Assembly (NCBI GenBank): GCA_947471745.1 | Contig: CANJKZ010001112.1 | Span: 341,001 to 405,000, forward strand | DNA: 64,000 nt | Reading direction: 5' to 3' | Source: Closterium sp. Naga37s-1 | Lineage: Eukaryota; Streptophyta; Zygnematophyceae; Desmidiales; Closteriaceae | In this document: piece after piece, positions 9,496-20,737 of the stretch | Position numbering within the stretch: position 1 is the stretch's first letter | Layout: each line of letters begins with the position of its first letter | Position numbers and translations under genes: made by a program | Notes under the pieces: generated by a model | The model's database searches: none | Seen by the model: only the letters and a program-made list of their open reading frames with translations | Told to the model about the DNA's origin: nothing

Positions 9496-12400
9496 CTAGA
9501 GCTTCTCCATTATCACACACCAATTGGATTTGTCGTAAAAGCTCTCAACAATTGATGCACCACCAATCTCTGTGATGAGCCTGCAGCACAGAACACCAGA
9601 AAAACATGAGCAGAACCACAAAAAAAACTTCAGTATAACAGTAAGAACAAACAAACGAACAACAGCAAGCACACAATTGCATGATACGCACCTCTCCAGC
9701 TCTCCTTGAGTGAAAACATAATAATATCGGTTGTACACCACCGACCCCTTCGCTTCATCGCGCCGAGCAAATCCCGAGGCTACATGCTGTGCAGCTGCTG
9801 CCGAGCCTATCTCCACTCGATGACATGGCAGGTGCCACGGGACCAGAAACTCCTGGGAAGCTTCCTCTCCTGTCACTTTCCCTTGCTCAGACTCTCCTGT
9901 CCTTTCTTCCCCCGACCCTCCCCTTCCAAGTTCTGGGTTTGGGTTCTTTTCCCCACTGCCCCCAGCTGCACTCTCCTCACTCATCCCTTCCCCTGCTGTT
10001 GCTCCCTTTTCTCCTGGAACCTCTTTTCCAGCTGAGCCCCTCCTTGGACACGCATTCTCCTCGTTACTGGTCTCTCTTTCCTCCTCGATCCCCCCCAGTC
10101 CTCCTCCCGCCCTCCCTTCCCTCTCCCCTCCCTTCTCCTCCCCTCCAGCTGCCTCCACATCCCCCACCCACTTATCCGCCATCCGGCCAATCAGCGGCGT
10201 CCACTTGTCAAGCAACCCCGGATTCTCCTGCTCCCTCGCCCACACAGTCACCAGCACCCTACCCCCCTTCCTCACCACCCTAAGCATCTCTCTTAGCGCG
10301 TGTTTCCGCCGGGTTTCAGACGACAAGTGGTGCAAAACGGCCACGGAAATCGCCGCGTCGAAGCGCGAGGAAGCGAGGGGGAGCGAGAGGGTATCGGCTA
10401 CAAAGGCCTCAAAGCCCCGCTGAGTGCAGATGGAGACGAGAGGCGGGCTGATGTCGCAGCCAATCAGAACGGCCGGTGGGCGGGTAGGGGCGGAGGAAGG
10501 GGAGGAGGAGGGAGGGAAGGGGGTGGAGGAGGAAGGAGTGGAGGAGGAGGAAGGGAACGGGGAGGAGGAAGTGCGCATTGACAAAGAGGAAGACGCAGAG
10601 ACAGACACAGAGGCAGCAGAAGGGAGAGCAGGGGGAATGGGCAGCCCACCATTGAGGTACTTCCCGTTGCCACACCCGGCGTCGAGGACAAGGGAGCCCG
10701 GTGGGAGGGAGAGCAGGAACTCAGCTACCTTGGGCCAGCGCGCGAAACGTGTCGCGCTGAAATGCGGCGCTATGGCGTCGTATACCTTGTGCACAAAGTC
10801 TCGCTCTACTGCTGGGGTGGTTTGAGGAGAGTCGAGAAGGTTCGGAGGATCAACATGAGGGGGGATGGAGCTCTCTTTCCCATCCTCCCTCTCTGCCCTT
10901 TCCTCCTCTGCGCGCTCCTCCACTCCTTCATGCGAGTGCGTCATCACAGGTTCCCCATCGTTCCCTCCTCCCATTCTCTGCTCTTCCTTCTTTCCCTTCT
11001 CCCCCTCCTCCCCACACTCTGCCACCCCTTCGTGAGAGTGTGTCACCACACTCCCTCCACAACACCCATCTCCCACTCTCTCCCTCATCCCCTCACGTCC
11101 CTTCTGCTTCACAAGCAATTTCTCTGCTCCCGATCCCTCCACCAACAGTCCCTCACTTCCCGCTGCCCTGTCCCTATCAGTCGACACTTTTCCATTTTCG
11201 GCAACACTTTCCATTCTGGGAGCATCACAGAACTCAGGGTAAGCACACCCGCACGGGCCGAACCGAACCCTCCGGAAGGTGTAAGAAACGCGGCGGGGGG
11301 CGCGCGGGAAAACCTGACCGTTGATGTGGTCGATCTTGTGGTTGGGAATGTAGTGAGACCACGCGTATCGGGCCTCCCCTGTTAGGACTAGGAGGGAGCG
11401 AGGGGGTAGGAAGAGCACTCTCCTGTCCTCTGCTCTCCTTTCCTCGGTTTTCTTCTCTTCTGCTCTCCTCTCCTCTTCTCGATTCTCCTCCGCTCTCCTC
11501 TCATTTGGTGTTGCTACCTCCTTAGCTTCTACTCCGGCTTTTTCCTCAGCTCTAACTGCGCTACAGTCACTGCTGTTGCTGCTGCTATGGTTAGTGCTGT
11601 TTTGGCTGACACCACTGACAGCACCATTGCCTCTGCTATTGTCGTCGCTGCTGCAACAGGCACTGTCACTGCTCTCACACTTTCCATTGCTGCCCCTACT
11701 AATCTCACTCCCCACACCCTGTTCACTGCTCCCACTGCTCCCACCAACAACCTTTTTCTTCCCCAGTGGTTGTTTCCCCACGGGTTGCGGCCCGAGGGGT
11801 CTCCTGAACTCCATAATCGCAGGGCCAGCCAGGGAGAGGGAGAGAACAGCACCCTCGAATGCAGCATGCGTGTCGATGTGCGGTGCCAGGCCCACCCCTG
11901 CCCCGTACTCGTTGATCTGCGAAGGAAGGGGGCGGGGAAGGAGAGGGGAGAAGGGCCACGGGTTGAAGCCCCAAGGGTCTCCTGAACTCCATAATCGCAG
12001 GGCCAGCCTGGGAGAGGGTGAGAACGGCGCCTTCAAATGCAGCATGCGTGTCAATGTGCGGAGCCAGGCCCACCCCTGTTGCAGACTCATTTATCTGTGC
12101 GGGGACAGATGGAGAAAGGTGGTGTGGGGGGGGGGGGGGAGGGGGCTGAGGGAGAGCGAGAGCACGGCGGCCTTGAATGAGAGAGGACGGCATGCGTGTC
12201 AATGTGCGGCGCCAGGCCCACCCCTGCATTCGTACTCGTTGATCTGTGGCGTAAGGGGAGAGGGAGAAGAAGGGGAGAAGGGGGGAGGTAGAAGGAGCAG
12301 CGTTTTCTTCCCCAGGCCCACCCCTACCTTCCTGTGGACCGGAGCAGATCAAAATCAACCTCAAGCAAATCATACAGCATGCGTTCGGCAGTTCCTGTAC

Positions 12401-14293
12401 ACGAGACCGACCCAACACGAATCAATCGTTTCCATGAATGAAGCAGCCCGAACACGCCCTGATCTCACCGTTAGTTGGTCCAGCGGCATGCAAACTTCCG
12501 GGCAGCCCGTGAGCTCGGGCAGCTGTTCTGCCCGCGAAACAAAATCCGACACTGCTGCGGGCAGCGGGCCGATCCACTTGTCTTTCTCGATGTCTCGTGT
12601 CTGAAGGAGGGAAAAAAGGGGAGAGAGGGGGAGGGGGGGAGGAGCAGCGAGGGAAGGGGACAAGGAGAAAGAAGGAGGACGCAAGCAGTTTCGGAAAAGC
12701 AATCAGAAAGCGCTTACAACGCAGAAACAGGCCAAGGGGGATTGATAATGTGGAGAGGCGTAGGGACGAGGCATCAAAGGGGGGATTCAAAGTGAATGTA
12801 CTCACACAATGTAACCTACCATTGTAGAAGAATGCACAAACAAGAATACGATTAGAATGTAAGTCTATCTATACACATCCAGTGTTCATGAAGGCGTAAC
12901 CAATGGTGCTGCATACAGCACCGCAGTTTATTCAGCCATATAATAACAACATAACCATAAACATCCATTTTTTAGGGCGCCTAAAAGCACATATCCACTT
13001 ATACAGCATACAGTGTAGTTGAAAGCGTAACCGTGGTGCTGAACGCGCCTCTTTGTCAGATAATGCCAATCGTTGCCATCCGCAAACTCCAAAAGACTCT
13101 GTGGGGAGAGGGGGGAGGGGGGAGATGTTGGTTTGGGAAGGAGGGGGGGGAAAGAGAGGAGCGGGGAGAAACAGACCGACCATGGTGCTTGTCGGACCAT
13201 TGTCTCACCATTGTGCTTGTGAGTCACGATTGTGGTTGTAAGTCACCATTGTGGTTGTAAGTCACCATTGTGCTTGTAAGTCACCATTGTGCTTGTAAGT
13301 CACCATTGTGCTTGTAAGTCACCATTGTGCTTGTAAGTCACCATTGTGTTTGTAAGTCGTACTGTTGACGCCTGAACCCATGAGCTGACCCCCGACCCCT
13401 CTCACCTGTTCCATCTTTGAAGTGACAAAAACGAGGTGCATAGCGAAGCCAACCCACGCCTGGAAATGTGATTGTAAGAGAGTGACAACTGTTCCCGCAT
13501 TGAACCCTGAACCCTCACCCCCCCAATCCTCACACCTGTTCCATCTCGGGTGTGACAAAATCGAGGTGGAGGAACAGCCCCGGTATAGCGAGCGCGTCAA
13601 CATTGTGGTGTACCACCGGATGCTCCACCTGCGGGGAAAACAAAATGTGTAAAAAAAATGTAAACCCCCAAACCCTGTGTCCCAGATCTGATGTCATCCG
13701 ACTAGTACACCCCTGATATCGTAATGAACCCCGAAAAAAATACAGAAATATTAAAACCTGAGTTTCCCTTATGAGTGTTCGCAAACAATGCCTACCGGAG
13801 CGAATCGCTTCCACACAGCGAACTGAATGTGCATATTTCGTCCGCCCGTTGTTGGCTTTTTTTGTATTGTAACAACGAGTTTCTACTGATGAAAAGGCCT
13901 GTGGGAGGTGCCAAAACAAGAAGAGCCTACCGGCGCGGATCGCTTCCCCACGGCGAACTGGATGTGCATCTTCCTACCGCCCGCGTCCGCGCACGGCTTT
14001 CCGCTCAGCGCCTGCAGTGCAGCTTCCGCCGCAGCGGAGGCCTCAGCGCGCGAGCGCCCGCCGAAAACGACAAAAATGCGGGTGAGATTGGCGGCGCCGG
14101 CCGGGACGACGCGGCGGACGTGGCCGAAGGAGGAGAACACGTCAGCAAGGGCTGCATCCGTCATCTCCGCCTCAGCACCGCAGTTTGCCACGTAAAGATA
14201 CGGCGTAGGCGGAGGATTCGGGCCCTTGGGGCGGGTGAAGAAAATAGAATCTAACCCCGCGTCGCTCTCATAGTTGATCTCCTCGTCAGCCAT
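9496..14293 (-). CDS. ALKBH8: ALKBH8/TRM9-type tRNA wobble-uridine hydroxylase-methyltransferase (RRM-AlkB-MTase), 994 aa
   Basis: Six exons join in frame with GT-AG sites: 14293-13931, 13628-13536, 13098-13012, 12600-12469, 11916-9692, 9580-9496. Exon 1 is an RRM (YLYVANCG; TRIFVVFG). Exons 2-4 carry IPGLFLHLDFVTPEMEQ, LTKRRVQHHGYAFNYT and the linker to AlkB. Exon 5 begins NEYGAGVGLAPHIDTH (Fe ligands about His238, Asp240), then ARYAWSHYIPNHK (distal His) and RRVSYTFRRVR, then the SAM-binding domain (VLDAGCGNGKYLN; HHLSSETRRKHALREMLR). Exon 6 ends WCVIMEKL. By homology it acts on the mcm5U wobble base of tRNA: the methyltransferase completes mcm5U and AlkB hydroxylates it. In Arabidopsis the AlkB and MTase parts are separate genes; here they are fused as in animals. 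Long low-complexity acidic inserts separate the domains. Copies of exons 1 (end), 2 and 5 lie in the introns. Confidence 0.9.
11790..12335 (-). repeat. Tandem copies of the AlkB iron-site exon
   Basis: Copy 1 (11790-11916) starts the real exon 5. Copy 2 (11956-12090) is also open and has its own gcacag acceptor; it reads NESATGVGLAPHIDTH. Copy 3 (about 12145-12245) is interrupted by an insertion and out of frame. A short fourth remnant lies at 12313-12331. The copies share gccaggcccacccctg and ctgaactccataatcgcagg. Confidence 0.85.
13183..13360. repeat. 19-bp minisatellite in ALKBH8 intron 2
   Basis: About nine head-to-tail units of gtcaccattgtgcttgtaa, with gg/gc variants in the first units. 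Confidence 0.9.
13395..13628 (-). repeat. Duplicate of ALKBH8 exon 2 (3' part)
   Basis: The exon end and donor at 13512-13572 (minus-strand HLDFVTPEMEQ then GTGTGAGG) have a diverged copy at 13395-13450 (HLVFVTSKMEQ then GTGAGAGG), about 120 bp downstream in the transcript. Confidence 0.7.
13793..13998 (-). repeat. Duplicate of the end of the ALKBH8 RRM exon
   Basis: 13925-13998 (exon 1 end, donor GTAGGC) resembles 13793-13852: gcctaccggagcgaatcgct against gcctaccggcgcggatcgct, then ggatgtgcatcttcc against gaatgtgcatatttc. The unit is about 135 bp. Confidence 0.7.
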
Positions 14294-15288
14294 ATTGCAA
14301 AATGACTCTGTAAGAATCGAACCCGTACGACACGGTATTAAACCCTAAACCGGAGTCCCAAACAGCCCAAAAGTGCCTCAACCTTCCTAACTTTGGTTGG
14401 GTGTGACCGAGTAGATGCTCGCTCGCTTCGCAAACTGTCGAAACAAATTTCGTCAAGCGAAATTGCTGTACTGACGAGAACGATAGCAGTGACAATTTCG
14501 CTCACAATTTCGAAGGCCGTCCGAAATTGTTGCGAATGAATTCCTACAGTTGCATTCAAGATCTGGTTACGGATGCGAGGTACTCAGGCTCTGCGATCCG
14601 CAACCACAAAACTCGACACCACCCTGGTTCGCGCGCCACTCACGTCCCTTCCCCCAAGCAACCTTCCTAACTTCGAAACTCTTGGAACCCCGGTTTTAAA
14701 GAGACGAAAAAATAAGGGCTGGTGGGCACCGCCTATGCGCTGTTCGAGGGTCTTTGATTGAAGTCGGTGAGGTATGTGAAGGCGTTTTCAGGAAGGAAGG
14801 GTGAATGGGAGCACAACCAAGATGTCAAATGCGTTGGGAACGGAACGCAATGGGCGACAAAGGTAGATTTACCTTGAATTACCAGGATAAGGTTTGCAGA
14901 CGCAGGTGACTGGATGCGATTGGCTGAGAGAATCGGGTTTGATTTAGACGGGGATAGGAGGAGAAGGGACAGGAAGCTCGAGAAGTCAAGAAGTGGCGAA
15001 ATCATCCTTGGTAGCTTTTGTTTTGCGAACATCCGCGATGTCCTCCTACTGTTTCGGTCGCATGTCAGGTCCATTGCGTAAGTGTTGGGTTCAGAAGTTT
15101 TTTTTTTTAACCAGGCTTGCCAGCGCGAAAGTGCTGGCTGGCGAAAACCAGGATTTCGTGCGGACACTTTCCATCCGCAGTAACAGTTCGCCAGGGTTCT
15201 GGGTTTTGGGTGGCAAATGTGCACCGTCGCTTTAACTATCTCCTACTCTGGCCCACCCTGCGACCTTCATTTCGTCAACGTTCTCTAC
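14294..15288. other. Intergenic; upstream region of the ALKBH8-like gene
   Basis: Mostly A/T-richer DNA than the flanking genes. No gene or confident promoter element recognised. Confidence 0.4.
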
Positions 15289-15304
15289 AGTCATCTCGCT
15301 AGCC
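15289..15304. repeat. LINE target-site duplication, left
   Basis: AGTCATCTCGCTAGCC, identical to 15883-15898. Confidence 0.88.
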
Positions 15305-15882
15305 CGGTCATACAACCGATCATTGGCGCGCTGAAGCGGACGTTGCACATGCTGAACCCGGGCAGGTCGGTGGACTGTCTGGGGGACCTACTGTTTGGCG
15401 AAAAGGGCACAGCGTCAGGTTTTCCGGAGATGACGCTGACATCAGTGGTGCTTAGGCAGATCTGGTTGGCGCGATGCAATGCAGTTTGGCGCGCAGCTCC
15501 TTTCGAGAGAAAGAAGGTGGGGAGATGTGCTGTGCTGGACTTCATGACGCATGCGAGGGTGGTGCTGGCAGCAAGGGGAAGGCTGGCAGCGGCCGATGAA
15601 GGGAGAAGTTTCTGGAAGACAGACAACTGGAGCCATGTGGCTGCGGATGAGAAGTTGCAGCTTCAGAAGATTTGCGGTGATGGTGGGCCAACAATTTGGG
15701 CGGCTCCTTTCCTCTCCATCTGGCGCAACCCGCGCACTTTCTATCAGCCTCCGTAGCATGCCATAGGGGGGCGGTGCGGCGTCCACAAGGCGTGGCCTAG
15801 ACCCTCCAAGATATACAGTTACGACTGCGGATGTATCTATATTTGATAATATATTTACACCTCCAAAAAAAAAAAAAAAAAA
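15305..15882 (+). mobile_element. 5'-truncated LINE (C-terminal end of ORF2, 3' UTR, poly-A)
   Basis: The frame from 15306 to the stop at 15756 reads like the tail of a plant LINE ORF2 after the reverse transcriptase, including VVLRQIWLARCNAVWRA. A short 3' UTR and an 18-19-base A tract (15865-15883) follow. The segment is bounded by a perfect 16-bp direct repeat AGTCATCTCGCTAGCC at 15289-15304 and 15883-15898. This is the signature of target-primed insertion with 5' truncation. Confidence 0.88.
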
Positions 15883-15898
15883 AGTCATCTCGCTAGCC
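15883..15898. repeat. LINE target-site duplication, right
   Basis: AGTCATCTCGCTAGCC directly after the A tract. Its first A could belong to the tail. Confidence 0.85.
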
Positions 15899-16680
15899 GT
15901 CTCGCACGAGAAACTTTTCTGCCTCATGTGATCTGACTGGTCAATCGGCCTCAACCACGAAACGTTACAGTCAGGCAGGCGGTCCGCGCTTCGATTTCTC
16001 AAATTCAAAGTTCTCTCGATTTCCGGATCTCAGATTCGCGCCTCGGGCGCTCCTAAAAAAGCACTGGAATCTCAATTTTTACGAATGCGAAACTTTGCAA
16101 TGCAACCACTCCCACATAAATCTCTCTTGTCCGTTCAGAAGCCGACCACACCTGTTTCCCTTTCACTGGAAGACAACGCCGTTTTGAGTTGAGAACCTCA
16201 GGAGAGTCACACCTCTTCCTACTCATACTTCCTTGCATGATCCAGATCACTGCTACAGGCTGGCGATATCAATACAGGGTGTAGCATCCTAGTTTCGTAC
16301 TGTCAATGCTAAAGCTCAAAATAAGCGAAACATCGGGCTATTCTGAAGTCGTTTCGATAACCATGGTTCCTTCACTGAATAAGCTTTCAGCTCGCAGCTT
16401 CCATTCAGAACTTGGCTTGATGAGGCGGAAATCTCGTAGCGGGGGTCGACAGAGAATGGTTGACGCACGCGGTTCGACTCTGCCAGAGAAAGATACTGGC
16501 TAGCTTTTCCGCATGCGATGCTTTTCTCCGCCCTTTTGCCGGTCCCGACCAAGTCTTCCGCATGGTAGCTTCGGCACCGCTTTGTGCACCGGCGTTTAGA
16601 GCGCAATCGCTGATTTTATTTCTAACATGTCGCCTCGATTATGTCAATGCGCGCGGAGCTGGTGCCGATGCTAACGCTAG
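15899..16680. other. Intergenic, no gene recognised
   Basis: Short open frames only. Continues the pre-insertion site of the LINE. Confidence 0.4.
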
Positions 16681-16684
16681 TAGC

Positions 16685-16697
16685 GTGCATAAAAGGC
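16685..16697 (+). promoter_or_regulatory. Possible TATA box of the first proline-rich protein gene
   Basis: gcataaaagg lies about 300 bp before the ATG at 16992. Position and sequence are compatible with a plant TATA element. No transcript data. Confidence 0.35.
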
Positions 16698-16991
16698 CGC
16701 CGAAACCTGTCAGTCAACCACACTTTCTCATCTCTCGTCTCTCGCCTCACGAGATCTTTCGCCCGACAGACAACATCAGCGCTTTAATTCTTGAAACGCC
16801 TCAAAAATTCGCTTCAACGACGTTTCCTAGTGACCAAGAAAAGTCGGTCGGAACTGACTAGCAGCGCGCCGCTGCTCCGGCTTCAGAACGTTCAACGTGA
16901 CGCGTCGAGTCAATCCTGAACTAATAGTAACCGTTACTCGCCGTGACGTGTCGCAGCTTGCCGCTCATCGTTCTACATCAAAGCAGGTTCC

Positions 16992-18764
16992 ATGGCTAGT
17001 ATTCCGCGGCCTTCAAATCGAAGCCTCTTTCGATTTGCCATGGAACTCCGCCCCCTTCGCCTCTCCTTGCTCCTCCTCCTCCCGCTCCTCCTGCTCGCCA
17101 CCCCTCGCCTTTCCGCTGCTCAATCTACGCCCTCTAATCTCCCTACCATGACCAGCAGCAGCAGCAGCGGCGGCAGCAGCAGCGGGGTTACCGGAAGCGC
17201 CGCTTATCCTGCCGTTTCTGCTGCTGTGGCTAATGCGCGGAGAGGGGTGGGCGGAATGATGAGAAGAGGGGGAATCCCCGGACTGCCCTCGCCTTCCGAA
17301 GTCACCATCCTTGATGGTTCCGCCACCCCTGGTTCCGCCACTCCTGTTTCCGCCACCCCTGGTTTCGCCACCCCTAGTTCCGCCACCCCTGGTTTCGCCA
17401 CCCCTAGTTCCGCCACCCCTGGTTCCGCCACCCCTGGTTCCGCCACCCCTAGTTCCGCCACCCCTGGTTCCGCCACCCCTGGTTCTGCCACCCCTGGTTC
17501 CGCCACCCCTGGTTCCGCCACCCCTGGTTCCGCCACCCCTGGCTCCGCCACGTTCGAACCGCTGCCGATCCGACCTCCTCCATCACCGCCTGCTTCCACT
17601 GGCGCTGGTGCTGCTGGCACTGGCAACACCCCTGGTGCTGGCAATGCTGCCAGTGGTGCCGCTGCTACAGCAGCTGGTGCGGTGATAGGAGGTTTGGGAG
17701 GCGTGACAAGCGGTGCAGCCATGGGAGGGTTGGCAGCAAAGGCGGCTGGGAAGGGGAAGGGGTCGAAAGCGGTGGAAGCGGAGGCTATTGCTGCTGCTAC
17801 TGCAGGGGGGCTGGGGGCAATTGGAGGAGCTCTGGGGGGAGGTTTGGCGGGAGGTATGGGGGGAGGTTTGGGGGGAATTCCGCTCTTGCCCTCGCCTCTC
17901 CCTTCTCTTCCGACTGCTGCCCTTCCAACTCTTCCTTCCGCTGCCCTTCCCCCCCTCCCTTCTGCTTCCCTTCCCCCCCTTCCTTCCGCTGCCCTTCCCC
18001 CCCTCCCTTCTGCTTCCCTTCCCCCCCTTCCTTCCGCTGCCCTTCCCCCCCTCCCTTCTGCTTCGCTTCCCCCCTTTCCTTCCGCTGCCCTTCCCCCCCT
18101 CCCTTCCGCTAGCCTTCCCCCCTCCCCTTCAACCTCTGCCAATACCACATCCCCCTCACTGCCTCTCCCTTCCCCCGCTGGCAATGCCACCTCCCCCTCA
18201 CTGCCTTCCCCCTCCCCCTCTGCCAATACCACCTCCCCCCCATCGCCTCTCCCTTCCCCCTCTGCCAATACTACCTCCCCCTCACTACCTTCCCCTTCCC
18301 CCTCCGCCAATACCACCTCCCCCTCACTGCCTTCCCCCTCTCCCTCCGCCAATACCACCTCCCCCTCTCTGCCTCTCCCTTCCCCCTCCGCCAATACCAC
18401 CTCCCCCTCACTGCCCCTCCCTTCCCCCTCCGCCAATACCACCTCCCCCTCACTGCCTCTCCCTTCCCCCTCCGCCAATACCACCTCCCCCTCACTGCCC
18501 CTTCCTTCCCCCTCCGCCAATACCACCTCCCCCTCACTGCCTTCCCCCTCTCCCTCCGCCAATACCACCTCCCCCTCACTTCCTTCCCCCTCCCCCTCCG
18601 CCAATACCACCTCCCCCTCACTGTCTTCCCCTTCCCCCTCCGCCAATACCACCTCCCCCTCACTGCCTTCCCCCTCCCCCTCCACCAATACCACCTCCCC
18701 CTCTCTGCCTCTCCCTTTCCCCTCAGCCGACACCACAACCACCCCAGCACCTTCCCCCTCTTAG
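16992..18764 (+). CDS. Secreted proline-rich (HRGP/AGP-like) cell-wall protein, 590 aa
   Basis: The N-terminus has a strong signal peptide ([22 protein letters not shown], about residues 20-43). An inner Met at 17040 (MELRPLRLSLL) would make a more typical signal start. Then follow a Ser/Gly-rich stretch, about 15 ATPGS pentapeptides (residues 110-190), an Ala/Gly-rich region with a KGKGSK patch, LPPLPSA heptads (residues 300-380) and a long run of SANTTSPSLPSPSP units to the stop. Xaa-Pro repeats of this kind are substrates for prolyl hydroxylation and arabinosylation or arabinogalactan addition in extensins and AGPs; NTT sequons suggest N-glycans. No GPI signal or pherophorin domain is evident. 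A single open frame, apparently intronless. The other long frames over this repeat are shadows. Confidence 0.72.
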   Translation: MASIPRPSNRSLFRFAMELRPLRLSLLLLLPLLLLATPRLSAAQSTPSNLPTMTSSSSSGGSSSGVTGSAAYPAVSAAVANARRGVGGMMRRGGIPGLPSPSEVTILDGSATPGSATPVSATPGFATPSSATPGFATPSSATPGSATPGSATPSSATPGSATPGSATPGSATPGSATPGSATPGSATFEPLPIRPPPSPPASTGAGAAGTGNTPGAGNAASGAAATAAGAVIGGLGGVTSGAAMGGLAAKAAGKGKGSKAVEAEAIAAATAGGLGAIGGALGGGLAGGMGGGLGGIPLLPSPLPSLPTAALPTLPSAALPPLPSASLPPLPSAALPPLPSASLPPLPSAALPPLPSASLPPFPSAALPPLPSASLPPSPSTSANTTSPSLPLPSPAGNATSPSLPSPSPSANTTSPPSPLPSPSANTTSPSLPSPSPSANTTSPSLPSPSPSANTTSPSLPLPSPSANTTSPSLPLPSPSANTTSPSLPLPSPSANTTSPSLPLPSPSANTTSPSLPSPSPSANTTSPSLPSPSPSANTTSPSLSSPSPSANTTSPSLPSPSPSTNTTSPSLPLPFPSADTTTTPAPSPS

Positions 18765-20737
18765 AATGGCACGACAACCGCACCACACCACCTCCCCCTC
18801 CCGCCTCCTCCTCACTGTCCCTTAGGGATCAACCATATCAGACTCACCCCCAACAACCCCCCTTCCACTGCCAGTGATCCCAACTCGTCTCAGTACAGGT
18901 CTTGACTCATCTCCTGGAAGCAGCTCCGTGTAAATACACGTGTCAGTACAGGTCTTTAGGATAAATTGCTGGGGAGAATTGTACCCTTCTTGTGTGCTGA
19001 TAGCTGATGCAATGTACTTGTTTATATAAAGAATTTATCATGACTCTCTCCATTTAGCAGCAGCATCATTAAATGTGCACCAAACCAACCCATGTTTTGA
19101 TTGGTGAGCTAGATGAAAGTACCTCACGTTGACCAAGGTCGCAAAAACACAGTATAAACTATGAATGCTTTTGGTGTCGAATGAACTGTTGCTGCGGAAC
19201 AACATGAGGTGAAGAGGAGGTTCGTCGTGAGGCGTTTGGTCAATACATTGGTGCACCAACATGATCCCCATACAATAATGCACACATGAAGCTTGTTAAT
19301 TGGAGCGGAAATCTCATTATTGCTAGCGATGAAGAGCAGCAGACAGCCCTAAAATAGCATGTGACATTTGCAATCAACTATTGTGTGTTATACGGCTGGA
19401 TTTTGAGGGTGTATAGAATTCGCATTGACAAATTTACAGGTTGTGCAGGGTGAAAGCCCTCGCCTTCTCAAGCCATCGTGAATAATTTTCTTCCGCAGCG
19501 CACATCGCCGAATCGTGAGGCCGTTTCCGTCGTTCGCGGATCGCGACCTACAAATTTCTCAATTTCACAATTTCCGAATTAGCGCCCCTCCAAAATGCGT
19601 CCCTCTGCTCCCCTCCCTCCCTCGCTCAATTCCCTTCCTTCCCATCACAACCGAATTTGGTAAGCTGGCATGGCACCCTTGAAAGCACCGAAAGGCCGAA
19701 AAGACAGCATTACAGGTCCCATCCCAATCCCATGGCTGCTTCCTTTCTGGCTTGTTCTTTCTTCCAACGGAACTTTCAATTCCAGCTCTCTCGGCCCTTC
19801 CTCTGTTCGCCGCGGTACTTCTGCTGCTTGTCGATATTACGCACTGGTACACGTCGTTTGCAGTTCCTTTTGAGTTATCACTATGACGACAGACGTCATT
19901 CCGCCTCGAAAAGTGCACGGCAGCGCTACTTTTACCATGCATGCGGGGTGCTTGCGAAATAGGAGGTTGGCCAATAACGGAGGGTAACGAGGTGATCGAG
20001 TCGACTCGCGGTGCTCCCGACAAAAGAGGCCAGGCGACACCATAGCACGACGAGTAACACAATTACGTGCGCGCTGCGGCGGCGAGATTTTTTCGCAGAC
20101 GTTACGTACGCGCAGCGGCATTCCCGAATCGGGAAGACTAGCCGACGCCATAGCGAGGGCATTAACGTCACAGCGACGTTCGGAAGCGAGCCTCCAGTGC
20201 CTTGGGTAGCGTTGCAACTAGTAGACTTTTCTTCAATTTCGGATTCTCGAGAGAACCGGAGGACGCCAATGTCTATCATAACTATCTTCGACGTGGGACT
20301 CACCGTACCGAAGAGAGGGCGCCGACTCAAAGGCAAATACAGCTACGATTTTCCGCTCGTGCGCCTCGCTACCTCCGCCGCTACATACGGTCGCTTCCCT
20401 GGTGTTTCTGTGAATGGGAAATTCCAAAGATTAGAAAAACTCATAAACACCAGGAAGCGACCGCGCATATCTACTGCAGCGATTCCCGGCTGGTAACCAA
20501 CGCGTTCCAGTGCTTTCTCCTTCCCCGCCGCGGCTCGTTTCGGTGTCTGGTTCGCGTTACGAGCGCGAGAGCTCTCCGAGGTTCAAGAGCGACTAATCAC
20601 TCGATTGGCCCTTCCAAAGGAAAGCACCATAACGGCCTCTACCAGCCCCCTCTATTAGTATCGAGAGATTCCGGAAGTATCGGCGTAGTAATGCTGAGAA
20701 AAACTCGTAGAAGGAGATTCATTGTCCTCTAAGAACC
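18765..20737. other. Intergenic, no gene recognised
   Basis: Contains only short unsupported frames. Presumably carries the promoter of the second proline-rich gene. Confidence 0.4.

Noticed and set aside
12110-12150. Poly-G run as a functional G-quadruplex
   Set aside because: Several similar runs (32141, 57648, 59903) lie in introns or spacers. Nothing ties them to a function, and homopolymer length is unreliable.
14296-14330. tRNA-like B box (GGTTCGATTC on the minus strand)
   Set aside because: No A box or cloverleaf at the right distance; it lies just upstream of the ALKBH8 start.
17204-18742. 512-codon antisense open frame over the first proline-rich gene (and similar frames at 21373-22197, 22350-22916)
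   Set aside because: Shadows of short-period repeats. The sense frame has a signal peptide and wall-protein repeats, whereas the antisense ones have only (GEGEGSEGEVVLAE)-type composition.
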